Shown piece by piece: positions 30,241 through 44,800 of a stretch of 64,000 nt of DNA. Position 1 is the stretch's first letter. Every line of letters begins with the position of its first letter. The notes beneath the pieces were generated by a model. That model did not search any database, had not been told where the DNA came from, and saw nothing but the letters and a program-made list of their open reading frames with translations. A program made the translations under genes and the position numbers. Origin of the DNA: Suillus spraguei (lineage: Eukaryota > Basidiomycota > Agaricomycetes > Boletales > Suillaceae); contig JABCPU010000097.1 in assembly GCA_016800925.1 (NCBI GenBank), positions 1 through 64,000 of the forward strand, written 5' to 3'.

Positions 30241-33200
30241 ATGGGCAAAGGTAAAGGCCATTCATCAAGGAATTTGACTCCACAAATTGAAGCACCAGCT
30301 TCTGGAAGCTCGGTACGTGGTTTATGAGGATCACTTAATTTACTCCACTCCAAACACTGATATTGACCTATCCTTCGTCTAGCACCGACCACGTGGTAAA
30401 GTCCGTCGGTTCCTGCAGAAGGTTAAGGAGGGCGCGAATAAATTGAGGCCGGTGAGTCCACGAGTATGCGTAGTCAGCGTCCTAGATTACAACTAAGCAA
30501 GAAGCCCTTGAAGGATTCCCGCAGCCATAGTTCTGCTCCCCCGAATGTCCATCATGACGGGGGTGCTTCATCCATCCCGAATATCGAGGTGAGTTTTTCT
30601 TCATACTTGTCCTCCAGTCTCTGCACTCTCTAAATTCTGGTGGTCACATAGACTCAGGATGTGGAAGTGGAGGATACCCGATCGGCAGTTCAGGGTGCAC
30701 AACAAACTGCAAAATGCATGCTTACACTTTCAGGCCCTGCAACGACTGCGGTATCCGTTGGCCAAGACGTACAAGCGGATCTCGATACTGCTGACACATT
30801 CCAGGACACGTATCTCAAACCCCTCCGCATATTCGATGATGTTATCGGGAAGATCGCAGATGTATGGACCCTCCTCTCGGTTGGAACTGAACTAATCTAG
30901 CTATATAGGTACATCCATATGCAAAGATGGCACTAGGCGTGTTGTCTTGTGCAGCCAAAGTATGTTTTCTTTCTCTCTCACGTTCTTCCACTATCACTCA
31001 GCACTCGTTTGTGCAGATTATTCTAGCTCAAGCGGATCGCGACGAAGCGGTACTCGAACTTCTCAAGAAGACATGTGAAGTTTACGACTTCATAACACAA
31101 GACGACATGCTTGACCAAATATCATCGATGCACATCATCCTTGGCAAGATCTCTCGGCAGACCCATGAATGCGCCAATTTTATCAAAAATTATTCCGATA
31201 CCAAGAACTTTTGTGAGTCTTAACAAGCTGTTGCCCTTTGTATCGTTTAGAGCTTCTACCATTATCACAGGGAAGAGACTTAAAAAGAATGTCGTATCAG
31301 AAACAGAAGATACGATCAAAAAGTACAATAACGTGTTCGATAGACTCATGCAAAACTTCCGGGATCAGGTTGCTCGTGACGTAGCCATAGGTGTTCACGA
31401 CATAAGCACACACGTCCACCGTATGGGTAAGGGTTCGGACGTTCTTCTGACTTGAAACATATTCATATCTTTTTAGAAGAAATATTGGACCTCAGCGGTA
31501 TGACTTATGCAGAGGGCGCGGGACTAGATACAAGAAGAGAATGCCTTCAAGGGACGCGCACAGAAATCCTTACCCAGATCACGGACTGGATCACCAGCAC
31601 TGAGGACAACGTTCAACGCGTGCTGTGGCTATCTGGCCCTGCAGGCAAGGGTAAATCGGCCATTGCCCACACCATTGCTAAGTGGTGCGAAGACGTGGGA
31701 GGGCTTGGTTCGTGTTACTCTTTTGACCGCCAGCGAGAAGCAGATCGTCGCCATGAAAAGATTTTTTCTACGATTGCGCGTGACTTGGCTGACCGTGACC
31801 GGGAGATGAGGCGAGCATTGGCAGATGCGGTTCAGGCCGCGAATTCGCTCAAGAAGACAGCGGATATCGTCCAGCAGTGGCAGAAACTTCTCGTCGAACC
31901 ACTGGAGAAATCATCTCGGTCAACGGGGGAACCCATAGTGATCGTGATTGAAGCACTGGACGAGAGCGGTGGAGTAGAGACACGAAGAGACCTACTCCGT
32001 ATTCTCGCTGGCAAACATCCAAATCCCGCTGTTCCCAAAATCACAGACCTCTCAGACAAACTCCGTTTCATCGTTACCTCTCGTCCACTTGATGACATTA
32101 TACACGCGTTTCGTAATGTTCAGCATATTCAACAAATGTCCATGGATGATATTCCAGCAGCAGTCGCAGAGCGTGATATCCATGCTTACGTATCCAAAGA
32201 GTTAGAAGAGTTGGATTTCCAGGACAAAGAGTTCGCAGTCATCGCCGAGAAAGCTGATGGCCTTTTCGAGTGGGCGCGTCTCGCCTGCGGATACATCAAA
32301 GAATCCCATGCTGGGCTATCCCCAATGGATTGCTACAACGCTGTGGTGTCACGCGATCCTGCCGAAAGAAGAATGCTGTTGCAAAGCATGTATGACCTCG
32401 TTTTAACAGGTATCATACCCAAGGATACTTCTCCACAATCGCAGAAACTGCGTTCGACTGCGCTAGCGAGATTTCGCTCGGTGATGGGACAAATACTAGG
32501 CACAGCTGAACCCCTTCCCTTAGCTTCCCTGAACGCCATGAGGCGCCATTTTCCAACACGAGAGGACAATTTCGACGTCGAGCTTGTGGTAAAGAGTATG
32601 GGCTCCCTCCTTAGTGGCACCACCAATCAAGATTCCCCAATCCGACCCCTTCACGCTTCTTTTCACGATTTCTTGACAGACGAACGATCCAGTGGAGAGT
32701 TTTTCATCGACCTGTCAAAGGCACAACACGACCTTGCATTCGCGTCACTTCGAGTGATGAAACACGGTCTTCGTTTCAATATCTGTGATTTTAAGTCGTC
32801 GTATCTGCCTAATAGCGAAGATACTGGGCTGCAAGAACGAATCCAAAAATATATCTCACCGCATCTGTCATATTCATCTCGATTTTGGATTTCGCATGTT
32901 CGAACCACAGTCTTTGACAGGGAGCTCGCGAAAGAAGTGAAATTGTTGTTCGACCACGAGCGGCTGTTTTTCTGGATCGAGTTACTCGCCTTGATCAAGG
33001 CGCTCAGCGGTGCAGCTCCTGCGCTTTCACTCATTCCCCAGTGGCTAAAGGTGAGTCTGTTTCTACTGAGTGGCAGACAGGGCGCTTACACGCAACCACA
33101 GGACCGTTCTGAATTCAAAGATGTTTCGTTGATTGCAACAGACATACAGAGGTTCATTCAAGTCTTCGGCGGCATAATTTTACACAGCATGCCACATTTG

Positions 33201-35195
33201 TATGTATCGGCGCTCCCATTCTCACCTGCCAACTGTCCGCTATCGAAAAAGTTTTCTGTATGGTTTCCGAATACTCTTTGTGTGGCATCCGGACGTGCTA
33301 TGAACTGGCCGGCTGTTCAGAGCGTGCTCAGGGGGCACACTGATTCGGTTTTGTCGGTCTCGTTCTCGCCAGACGGCACTCGCATCGTCACTGGTTCAAG
33401 GGATAGCACTGTTCGGCTGTGGGATGCAGGGACGGGGGAGCCAGTTGGTGAGCCCTTGCGGGGACACACTCATTCAGTTTACTCCGTCTCGTTCTCGCCG
33501 GACGGTACTCGCATCGTCACTGGTTCGGAGGATAGCACTGTTCGGCTGTGGGATGCAGGGACAGGCGAGCCAGTCGGTGAGCCCTTGCGGGGGCACACCG
33601 ATTCAGTTTACTCAGTCTCATTCTCGCTGGACGGTACTCGCATTGTCAGTGGTTCAAAGGATAGCACTGTTCGGCTGTGGGATGCAAGGATAGGGGAGCC
33701 AGTCGGTGAGCCCTTGCGGGGGCACGCTTCATCAGTTAATTCGGTCTCGTTCTCGCCAGACAGCACTCGCATTGTAACTGGTTCAAGGGATAGCACTGCT
33801 CGGCTGTGGGATGCAGGGACAGGCGAGCCAGTCGGTGAGCCCTTGCAGGGGCACACTTTCCCAGTTAACTCGGTCTCGTTCTCGCCGGACGGCACTCGTA
33901 TCGTCACTGCTTCTTGGGATGGCACTGTTCAGGTATGGGATGCAGGGACGGGTGAGCCAGTCGGTGAGCCCTTGCGGGGGCACACTCATTCAGTTAACTC
34001 GGTCTCATTCTCGCCGGACGGCACTCGCATCGTCACTGGTTCGCAGGATAACACTGTTCGGGTGTGGGATGCAGGAACGGGCGAGCCAGTCGGCGAACCC
34101 TTGTGGGGGCACATTGAATCAGTTTGGTCTGTCTCGTTCTCGCCGGACGGCACGCGCATTGTCACTGGTTCGCAGGATAGCACTGTTCGGCTGTGGGATG
34201 CAGGGACGGGGGAGCAACTTGGTGAGCCCTTGTGGGAGTACATTGATTCAGTTAAATCGGTCTCGTTCTCGCCGGACGGCACTCGCATCGTCACTGGTTC
34301 TTGGGATAGCACTGTTCGGCTCTGGGATGCAGAGACGGGCGAGCCAGTTGGTGAGCCCTTGCGGGGGCATACTTTGTCAGTTTTTTCAGTCTCGTTCTCG
34401 CCGGACGGCACTCGCATTGTCAGTGGTTCAAAGGATGGCACTGTTCGGCTGTGGGATGCAGGGACGGGGGAGCCAGTTGGGGAGCCCTTGCAGGGGCACA
34501 CTTCATCAGTTAACTCGGTCTCTTTCTCGCCGGACGGCACTCGCATCGTCACTGGTTCTTTGGATTGGACTGTTCGGCTGTGGGATGCGGGGACGGGGAA
34601 GCCAGTTGGTGAGCCCTTGCGGGGGCACACTTCATCAGTTAACTCGGTCTCATTCTCGCCGGACAGCACTCGCATAGTCACTGGTTCGGACGATAGCACT
34701 GTTCGGCTGTGGGATGCAGGGACAGGCGAGCCACTCGGTGAGCCCTTGCATGGGCACACCAAAGAAGTCAACTCGGTCTCGTTCTCGCCGGACGGCACTC
34801 GTATCGTCACTGGTTCTTGGGATAGCACTGTTCGGCTGTGGGATGCAGGGACGGGGGAGTCAGTTGGTGAGCCCTTGCGTGGGCATACTTCATCAGTTTT
34901 GTCGGTCTCGTTCTCGCCGGATGGCACTCGCATCGTCACAGGTTCTTTGGATTGGACTGTTCGGCTGTGGGATGCAGGGACGGGGGAGCCAGTTGGTAAA
35001 CCCTTGCAAGGGCACACTGAACCAGTTAACTCGGTCTTGTTCTCGCCGGACGGCACTCGCATCGTCACTGGTTCGCAGGATGGGACTGTTCGCTTGTGGG
35101 ATGCAGGGACGAGGCAGCCATCACAACAGTGCGCTGAGTCAGATCCTTCAGTATTCGCAGATGAACATGTACCATCGAGGCCACTACTACCATGA
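30241..35195 (+). CDS. NACHT-WD40 NLR-type STAND protein (NLR-B), C-terminal frameshift
   Basis: A tandem duplicate of NLR-A with the same exon plan (30241-30312, 30383-30451, 30502-30588, 30658-30861, 30909-30959, 31017-31212, 31271-31426, 31477-33050, 33102-35195), giving about 1500 residues. The P-loop GPAGKGKS is kept. Walker B reads [10 protein letters not shown], so the Asp found in NLR-A is Glu. Fourteen WD repeats follow, again enough for two propellers. After the last repeat one base is missing near 35168 (GAACAACGTTCC in A, GAACATGTACC here). The protein therefore ends [14 protein letters not shown] and loses the conserved tail of about 100 residues, whose code survives in another frame at 35192-35500. 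The last intron (33051-33101) is 51 nt with no in-frame stop, so retention would still be translatable. It may be a working truncated receptor or a young pseudogene. Confidence 0.8.
33315..35115 (+). repeat. 14 x 129-bp WD40 repeat array in NLR-B
   Basis: Fourteen units like those of NLR-A but with a different order of residues at the same variable positions (for example D-S, H-S, F-P, E-S, K-E and E-P before the first Val; R, E, K, W, Q, L and D after GS). Unit 7 ends in a variant (EPLWEYI in place of EPLRGHT). Units cannot be paired one to one with those of NLR-A by eye, as expected if the arrays reshuffle. Confidence 0.88.
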
Positions 35196-35500
35196 CATTG
35201 AACGCATGGAACAATCACCTCATTCTTTTCTCGTCCAACTCTACCCATGCACTTTGCAATACCTCTGAGCTAAGGGAGGGACCATCCCATGACGACCGCA
35301 GTTCGACTCCCTTTTTCCTGGATGGGGATGATGGATGGGTGTTAGGGCCCAAACGTCAGTTGTTATTCTGGGTACCACCTGCTTCTCGACACGCATTTTA
35401 TAACCCTGCGACTACATTAGTGATACCTAGAGGAGGTCTCGAGCTTGATTTGAGCCGCATGGCACATGGACTGCAGTGGCGACAGTGCCGAGACGAGTGA
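35192..35500 (+). pseudogene. Out-of-frame tail of NLR-B
   Basis: A 102-codon open frame holds the family tail (CNTSELREGPSHDDRSSTPFF, WVLGPKRQLLFWVPPASRHAF, LDLSRMAHGLQW). It is plus-strand, downstream of the NLR-B stop and separated from it by a one-base shift. It would not be translated unless ribosomes shift frame or the base loss is an assembly error. Confidence 0.75.
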
Positions 35501-36287
35501 GTGTTCTCAAAATCCTTTTGGTTCCTTACGCTTACTGAAACCATTGCCAAGTTGTGGACCTTAGTAACGACAATGACCGCAAAGATGGATCCATTATGGA
35601 CATTTCAGATATATTTTATGTGACCGAACGTACAGTGAAACATACTTCGTGTTCTATTGAGTCTACCAGTGCGAGTTCAGGGTAGTCCGAGCAAATGACT
35701 TGTTGAAGAACTGACTGCGTGACTCATCAAGTTTGTACTGGTTTAAGGAAGGCAGTGAGAATGGGAGTACTATGAAAATTATGCGTGTAAGGATTTGTGA
35801 GCTGTGAGCCGTGAAAGACAGCTGGAAGGGGGGGGGGAAGTACTGGGCAAGAGTAGGCGAAAGGGAAATAAAATTCAAGGCGAGGAGAGGTTCTGGCACA
35901 ATAGATCACATTGAAATAAGGGTGATATTGGACGCAGGTGCACCAGTGTCACAACGAGCGTCCTCGTCAAAGAGTTCTTCGATGTTGGAGGAGAGAAAAT
36001 AAGCATCATGATTCGGGGGTCAAACTTTGACGTGTTGAACTGACAATATGACGTACGTAGAATCACTTGTCCAGAACTGTCAAGACCAATCACGATCAGC
36101 ATCGGAGCTACGAGTACGGTGTCCAAGTTAGAAGTCATCTTTATTGCTCTATCGGCATCTGAATCCATGCATCACCAGTTATGTATAACGCCTGCTTAAG
36201 ACTACAATATTCATTCAATCAAAGTTCAACTAGAAAGTATCTGTAACCATACGAGGGTGAGAACAGGGAGTCCCTAGGAGGCTAACA
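35501..36287. other. Duplicated 3' flank of NLR-B up to the next gene
   Basis: Matches the flank after NLR-A (29370-30020) until about 36262, only 26 bp from the stop codon of the next gene on the other strand. A nine-G run at 35827-35836 interrupts the match. Confidence 0.5.
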
Positions 36288-39246
36288 TCATTTGAACTTG
36301 TTTAGTAGCTTCGACCCGCCTACAGAGAAACCACTTCAGCAGTGGATAACATAGTATTGTTCAGAAGCAGACTCACTCTGTGCAGGTTTTCCACCTGTCT
36401 CCTCGCATCCCTCCCCGCAATGCCCTCCAACGTGTCTAGTGCGCGCCCCGCGAGATTGGATCCACTTCTTCCACCATTGCTTGTTCCTGGTGCCGACTGG
36501 TTCGGGGCGTAATAGGTCTGAGACTGCGGGTGAATTGGAGGACCTTGTGAGCACAACCAGGATTAGCAACGCGAGGGCGGCCGTAAATAGAATATACACA
36601 CGATTATGGTACGCTAGGGGCGGGGGCGAGTTTGGGGATTCCCATTCAGGTGGAGGGAATGGTCGAGGAGCATGCGAACCACCAGGAGGTTGTGCGGGTG
36701 AGAATTGGTGTTGGGAGTATTCTTGGGCAAGTGGATTTGGTGCGGAGTACGTTGGGTAGAGATGTGGTGGTCCGTCCATTACCATGTGGGGCTCTTGAGG
36801 TACACCAGGATTTGGCATTGTGTTCGGATAGAATTGTTCTACACGGGGGAAAGAGGTGGCGTGTGAATGCATGTTGGCATCATGTCGATCGTATCCTGGT
36901 CCGCCTATAGCGGAAGGCTCACCCTGGGGCGAAGGTGAAGGGTGAAATCCGAGGGGTGGGGCATGGGGATGATTGTACGGGGTATAATGAAGCTGTTGTT
37001 GACTAGGATATTGAGACCATGATGCAACCGGTGCTGATGAAGCCGGCGGGCGCGGAGAAACTGAGGGAATTGCGGGCGAGGTACTAGCACGCCTTAGGCT
37101 CGCCTCCACGGAAGGCATTTGCATAACTGGAGAAGAAGTCCCTGACGCATGTGATTGCTGTGGTCCTGGGACAACTTCTGACGGATGGTGTGATAATTTC
37201 TGTCGGGCGAGATTATCAGCCAAATATGACACAGTAGGAAATGGAAATGCAGGTGCAGGAAGGGGGGGCGAAGCCCGAGAAGATGGCTTGACAATAGAAT
37301 GTGAAGAGCTTGGTCCTCATAGAGCTGATGGGGGCGCATGATCACATTCACCTTATCGGGAAGATATACCGGTCTTGTTGACATCGGAGCCGGTGGAGGG
37401 TGAGAACTCATGTCAATGGCAGGAGGTCGGCTGTTCGCCGATGTCAAGCTCGTGGTCAGCGATGGACTCCTGGCTGGAACAGGTGGCGGGGACACAAAAG
37501 AGGCTGAGGCACTCGATGAAGAGCCAATGGTAGGCTTGGTTGCTTCAGGTGGGACTGGCCTGACACTGAATGCACCGCTTGTTTGAGGACTCTGCGTGTA
37601 TTGCTCATCTTCCAGCCGATATGGTGGAGGAGCCTCATGTACCGCTGCACCTCCCTCTTTTGCAGCCCAATCGTGATATGCTCGTTGAGCTTCCTTCCAT
37701 TGCTCCGCCTCTTCCTCGTGAGCTGTCTTATCTTCATACCTGGGGCGTGTTGCCCAATAATCCTGTAGCTCCTTGATGGGGAACGTTTCGTGTATCATAC
37801 GGTCACCGCGCAATGATTCAGCAGCGATGCCAGTTATGCGCATATACCAGTCTGACGGAAGCGAATAGCCATCGGCGTCGAGCGCTAGAAAATTAAACTG
37901 CGGGTGAACAGGGAGTTGCTTTGAAGAAGAGACAACAGGCATAAATGCTGTTCCTTCGTCATATTCGTCCCACATAGCCCCGTAAATGGTGCGCACCCCT
38001 GCGCGTCGAGCAGCATATATTTGCTTCCAGAGAAAGTGGCCCCCGTTGCGCTTTATGTCATTGAGTCCCCATTTTCCGCCAGAGAGATTATAACCCTGTA
38101 TAACATAGATAATAATCAGTAGGACAATGATCATAGGCAGGTATTACTTGACCTACGCTGCCTCCAGGAAGTACCACGGGTATGTAATCTACGCTTTTTT
38201 TGCCTTCGTCTCCTCTTTGCTTCAAAAAATCGAAGTCCTGTTTGACTTTTTCACTCCCCCAGCGTTCTGCATCCTCTTCGTTTCCGTAACGCCCGACGGT
38301 CCAAGGGCTCAGTGCATCAAATTCTTCTGTCCAGACTCGCAGGAACTCGGGGTCTGGGTCGCTATCGGATACCGATGTGCGCCAGTGTCCAGGTACACCT
38401 GCCATGAGATAAGCGCCGCCTGGTGTGGAGGAACGAAAAAAATTTGTGATAGATCGGACAACTTCTGGAGAGTGGTTTCTGCCGTTGAATCCAAAACCTG
38501 GGGGGGATATAAGCTAAACAACCAAAATGACATATATCTGCACGCATACCCCATAGAGCAATGACCGGGCTGCCTTTCTCGCGAAGGTAATTTGGGCTAT
38601 CCAGAATGCATTTATCACGCACAAGATGCGTCCAATCTTGCTCGAGTACTCGCTGGATCTTGTCTGGGTGAACACCCGAGACATCATACCTAAATGCGCA
38701 ATGAATATCGATCAAACTGAATTGACAGGTATGCGCACATGATTGCAAAGACCCTTCCCTCTGCTTCAGCAGCCTCTCGGACACGATCACCCACTTCATC
38801 TCTGATTTTCCTCATCGCTGAGCCCGCCTCTATGTCGCATTGACCTGCAAATCGTTGCAAGAACGCGCCGTCGACACCGTGCAATGCCATCCAGTGGAAA
38901 TGACGCCTTACTGTCTTCGAGTGGCGCGAAGAGAAAAGAAACAATTGGTTTCCGTCTGCGTTTTTGAGACCTGGGGCAGGGTACAGCTCGGACGGGGAGT
39001 AATCAGATACATCTGGCCATAGATCTGTATTGGGGTGTCCACCGTCTGGGATTGGCTTATCGAACCAGTGCAGCCACCCATGGTGGTTAGGGTCCAAGGG
39101 TTCGCCGTCTCCATTACAGGTGAACCTGTAAATCAATGTTGAGTACGATACTCACTATATGCGCCCCATGATCCGTCAGGGACTTCAGACCACTCCAGAG
39201 ACGCTCGAAGGAGATTATGAAACCTGAACGGCCTACGAGCTTGCAT
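36288..39246 (-). CDS. GH71/GH99-like glycoside hydrolase-family protein with long Pro/Ser-rich tail
   Basis: The likely start is at 39246 (MQARRPFRFHNLLRASLEWSEVPDGSWGAY). The catalytic-type barrel follows: EFTCNGDGEPLDPNHHGWLHWF, PSELYPAPGL, FLFSSRHSKTVRRHFHWMALHGVDGAFLQRF, IMYDVSGV, NYLREKGSPVIALWGFGFNGR, GGAYLMAGVPGHWRT, and ARRAGVRTIYGAMWDEYDEGTAFMP near residue 330. This order fits fungal GH71/GH99-like proteins, often labelled xylosidase/arabinosidase; the substrate is unknown and no signal peptide is clear. A low-complexity tail of about 300 residues (Pro, Ser, His) follows, ending in NLAGRALDTLEGIAGRDARRQVENL. A hydrophobic run seen if 36540-36605 is read straight through lies inside a probable intron. 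The exact end, with TGA at 36288-36290, depends on the last splice. The tail fused to a sugar-enzyme domain is unusual and may reflect two genes joined in my reading. Confidence 0.6.
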
Positions 39247-41796
<2,550 letters not shown>

Positions 41797-41890
41797 AAAT
41801 AATCGAACATCTAATTGTATACAGGTGGTTTGTGAGTATGTAGTATGCACAGACTTACTAAAATTACGGGACCGAGAGTTCTTGAAGCAA
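41797..41890. other. Short convergent intergenic region
   Basis: Only 94 bp separate the stop codon of the plus-strand tRNA synthetase (41794-41796) from that of UBR1 on the minus strand (41891-41893). The transcripts probably overlap at their 3' ends. Confidence 0.6.
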
Positions 41891-44800
41891 TCAAAGCGTT
41901 TCCCATCCTCCACTGTCGACCGTGCTCTCAAGTTTACGAGCAACAGCTGTTGGAATACCATGGTTAAGCCACGTTTTACGGATTTCTTCCCACCTAGCTG
42001 GGTGTATGTATTGACGACGACCGCGTCTGCATCCCGCAGTTGAGCATTACACTGAAATACAGCGGCAGAACAGACTTACCTCATCGAGACATCGACTTCA
42101 CCATGAACATCAAGATAAGGGGACTGTGCGAATGTCCCGTTGTTACCGTACAAATACAGCAGAGAGCATCGCTTCACAACGAAGTAAACACCGATAGCAC
42201 CACCGCACCTTGTAACCACAGCGAATCAGCATCATGTCGTGGCATGGCATGAAAAACTCACTCTCGTGTGTGCATATTACACTCTCCCCTAATCGCTAAC
42301 TCGTCTTGACAGCAGTAACTCGCCATACAGCACGTCACTCCGCAGATCAAACAAATTGCAGCATCCGTTGGGACAGTGTTGCATCGGTGGCATTTCATTA
42401 CCTTGTCTCGCTCACCAAAAAGGTTATCAAGGATGAGCGGCAGGCGGGCGATTCCGTACACAGCCGCGTAGTCGAGCACGACGCCACAGTTGAGTTGCGA
42501 GGCAGCATGAGAATGGCCATAGTGGGCGCACCATCCGGAGAGTGCGTTTTGAAGCGTATCTTGGTTTGGGAGATCCGCTAAGGGAGGAATGCCTAGGGTA
42601 GCCAGTAGGCGCTTGTACTCATTGACGTTAGAGGCACCTAGTAATGGAGTTGGGAATGTAAGCGGGACGACGGAGCGACACAAGATTGCTGCCCGTCTGA
42701 GGAATGGAAGAGTAAACGCGTACAGCATCTTCTCAATGCGAGCTTCACCAAACGCATCAAAGACTAGTGTAGCAGTGTGTTCGAAGACGGGTGAGTGTCG
42801 CACGACCGACATGAAGAACATACGGACATCGCCGAAGATATCAGCATGGACACGAGCATGGGCTGCTGGAAAGCAGTGTACGTCCTAGCCTTGTTGAGGA
42901 CATACACCATGCCGATGACTGTGCGAGCCAAACAGGCGTAGTAGCACAAGATCAAGACATGCTGCAACATCTCGGGAGCCACTGCGGCGGTTTCGATGAG
43001 TACGGTGAATGGGTCGCGTAAGAGTAAGGGGTACGAGAAGGAGGTCAGTGATGTTCGGCTCCACTCTGGGAGCAGCCGTTTGATTATGGCTTGCTTGACT
43101 GACTCCCGGCCACCATCTGGCCGACCATCCAGCTCAAGAGCAGCCAGTCTTGTCAAGCTTGCGAGTAGCCCGCGGATCATTCTACTTTGCGTATCCGATA
43201 ATGACAGCGAATCCGCCACAATGCCTCCTGAAGAATCAGTTCCACGAGCAGCAACCTCGACAGCGGAAATTGTGTATCCGACAAGATCTTCTGGAAGATA
43301 CATTCCGGCGCCTCTTTCTCCTACTTCTGGTTCAGGTCGTTCGCGAAGATGGCGTGTTTGTTGCGAGACCATTCTTGATGATAACATGAGGGTATCGAGC
43401 ATCTTCGTCGAAGCCACTGCTTCCGGCTTGCGCACGGCTGCGCCATAACCAGGATCTTGTGCGCTCCAGAACACAAATTCACCTGTCCCACTCCTGAACT
43501 GCAGACCATCCATGATACTGTCTGGTTTTGATTTTAAGACGCTTATCCCCGCGGCTCGAATCCAGTCTGGGAAGGGGATCTGGCTTGCAGGAGCATTGCT
43601 GGGGTGAAGAACGGGAAGAAGGACATTGCCCAAACTTTTACAAAGTGGGCAGATATACTCCTTGCGCTGAATGCTTTCAGGATGATTTCTCGTTGCGTGT
43701 GAGCGGTGCCGCTGGCGAATGGAAGAATTGTAGACTTGGAAACAGTCGAGGTGCATCATATGGCCACACACAGATGCGTGGAGCCCGAAGCGAGTGTACT
43801 GTGTAGGGAATCCATCGAAATTGGGCGAGCTTGTGGTGTCAAGCTCCTCGGCATTGGCTGGGGGGAAAGTGGTGTCGCGCGGACTCGCTCGATCGAGCGA
43901 CTGAGGCATTGTCATAAGCTCGTTGAGATATTGACTATGACTGTCTGGGTGTTTCCTGAGCAACCGGCTGGGTTGTACGAGCCCAAGAGAGCCGAACGCT
44001 TTGGCCTCGTTGAGATCTTCCTGACAGACGATGCAAGTGCCATACGAAGAAAGTTCTTCAGATGTCTCATCCATATCCTGCTCATTTTCCTCTTCCTCTT
44101 CCTCGAAATTAAGCGAGAAGCTCACTTGTTGAGCTTTCATCTCTGCCATGATGGCCTCTTGGCGTGCCTTAGCCGCACGCTTTTTGACACCCTCAACATC
44201 AGGTGCTGGCGCAGCAAGGTTCAGGACTTTGCGAGGAGGCTGCACCCCTTCTGGAACATGCTTGGAAACCTCTATGAGAATCCAGTCGATGCGGCTCTTG
44301 TAGGGTTTGTATTTTTCGTCATGTTCCATGGCGCATATGATATCGGCAAGTTTCTTTCCTTCTGCAAAGGGTTTGATGACAGAAACATGGCTGAAAACAG
44401 AAGGTCGTTCTACGAGCGCTAGCATGATGAGTTGAAATGTCTGGTCGAGGATAGCCTCAGCGGAGGGCGGGGCCGTCCCCGCACTATCGGTGAGTGCAAT
44501 CACGTTGTATATGGCATAGAACATGACCTGAAGAAGCGCCTCAGACTCCAGGACGGACGGGAGTATCGAAAACGGGCCGGATGTGATGGTCAACGGTTTC
44601 GGGACAATAACTGGGTCTTTCACGCCTGTCTTTTTCCGAAGTCTGTTCTTAAGGATGACTTCCACTTCCTCGCGCTTGTTCCGCGTGTAGTGGAAGGTAA
44701 ATGGATCCACCTCATCATAAGCTTCGTCCTTGAGCTCATACACGCCGGTGTCAGATGTCGACTCAGGTGCGCGAAAGTAGGATACGTCCTTGAGGACGCG

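Noticed and set aside
36336..37232. C-terminal transmembrane anchor of the GH-like protein (YILFTAALALLILVVL)
   Set aside because: The hydrophobic run begins at a GTGTGT donor and ends at a CACAAG acceptor. Splicing it out joins YHNR to PPIHPQSQTYY in a frame that reads on into a conserved-looking end.
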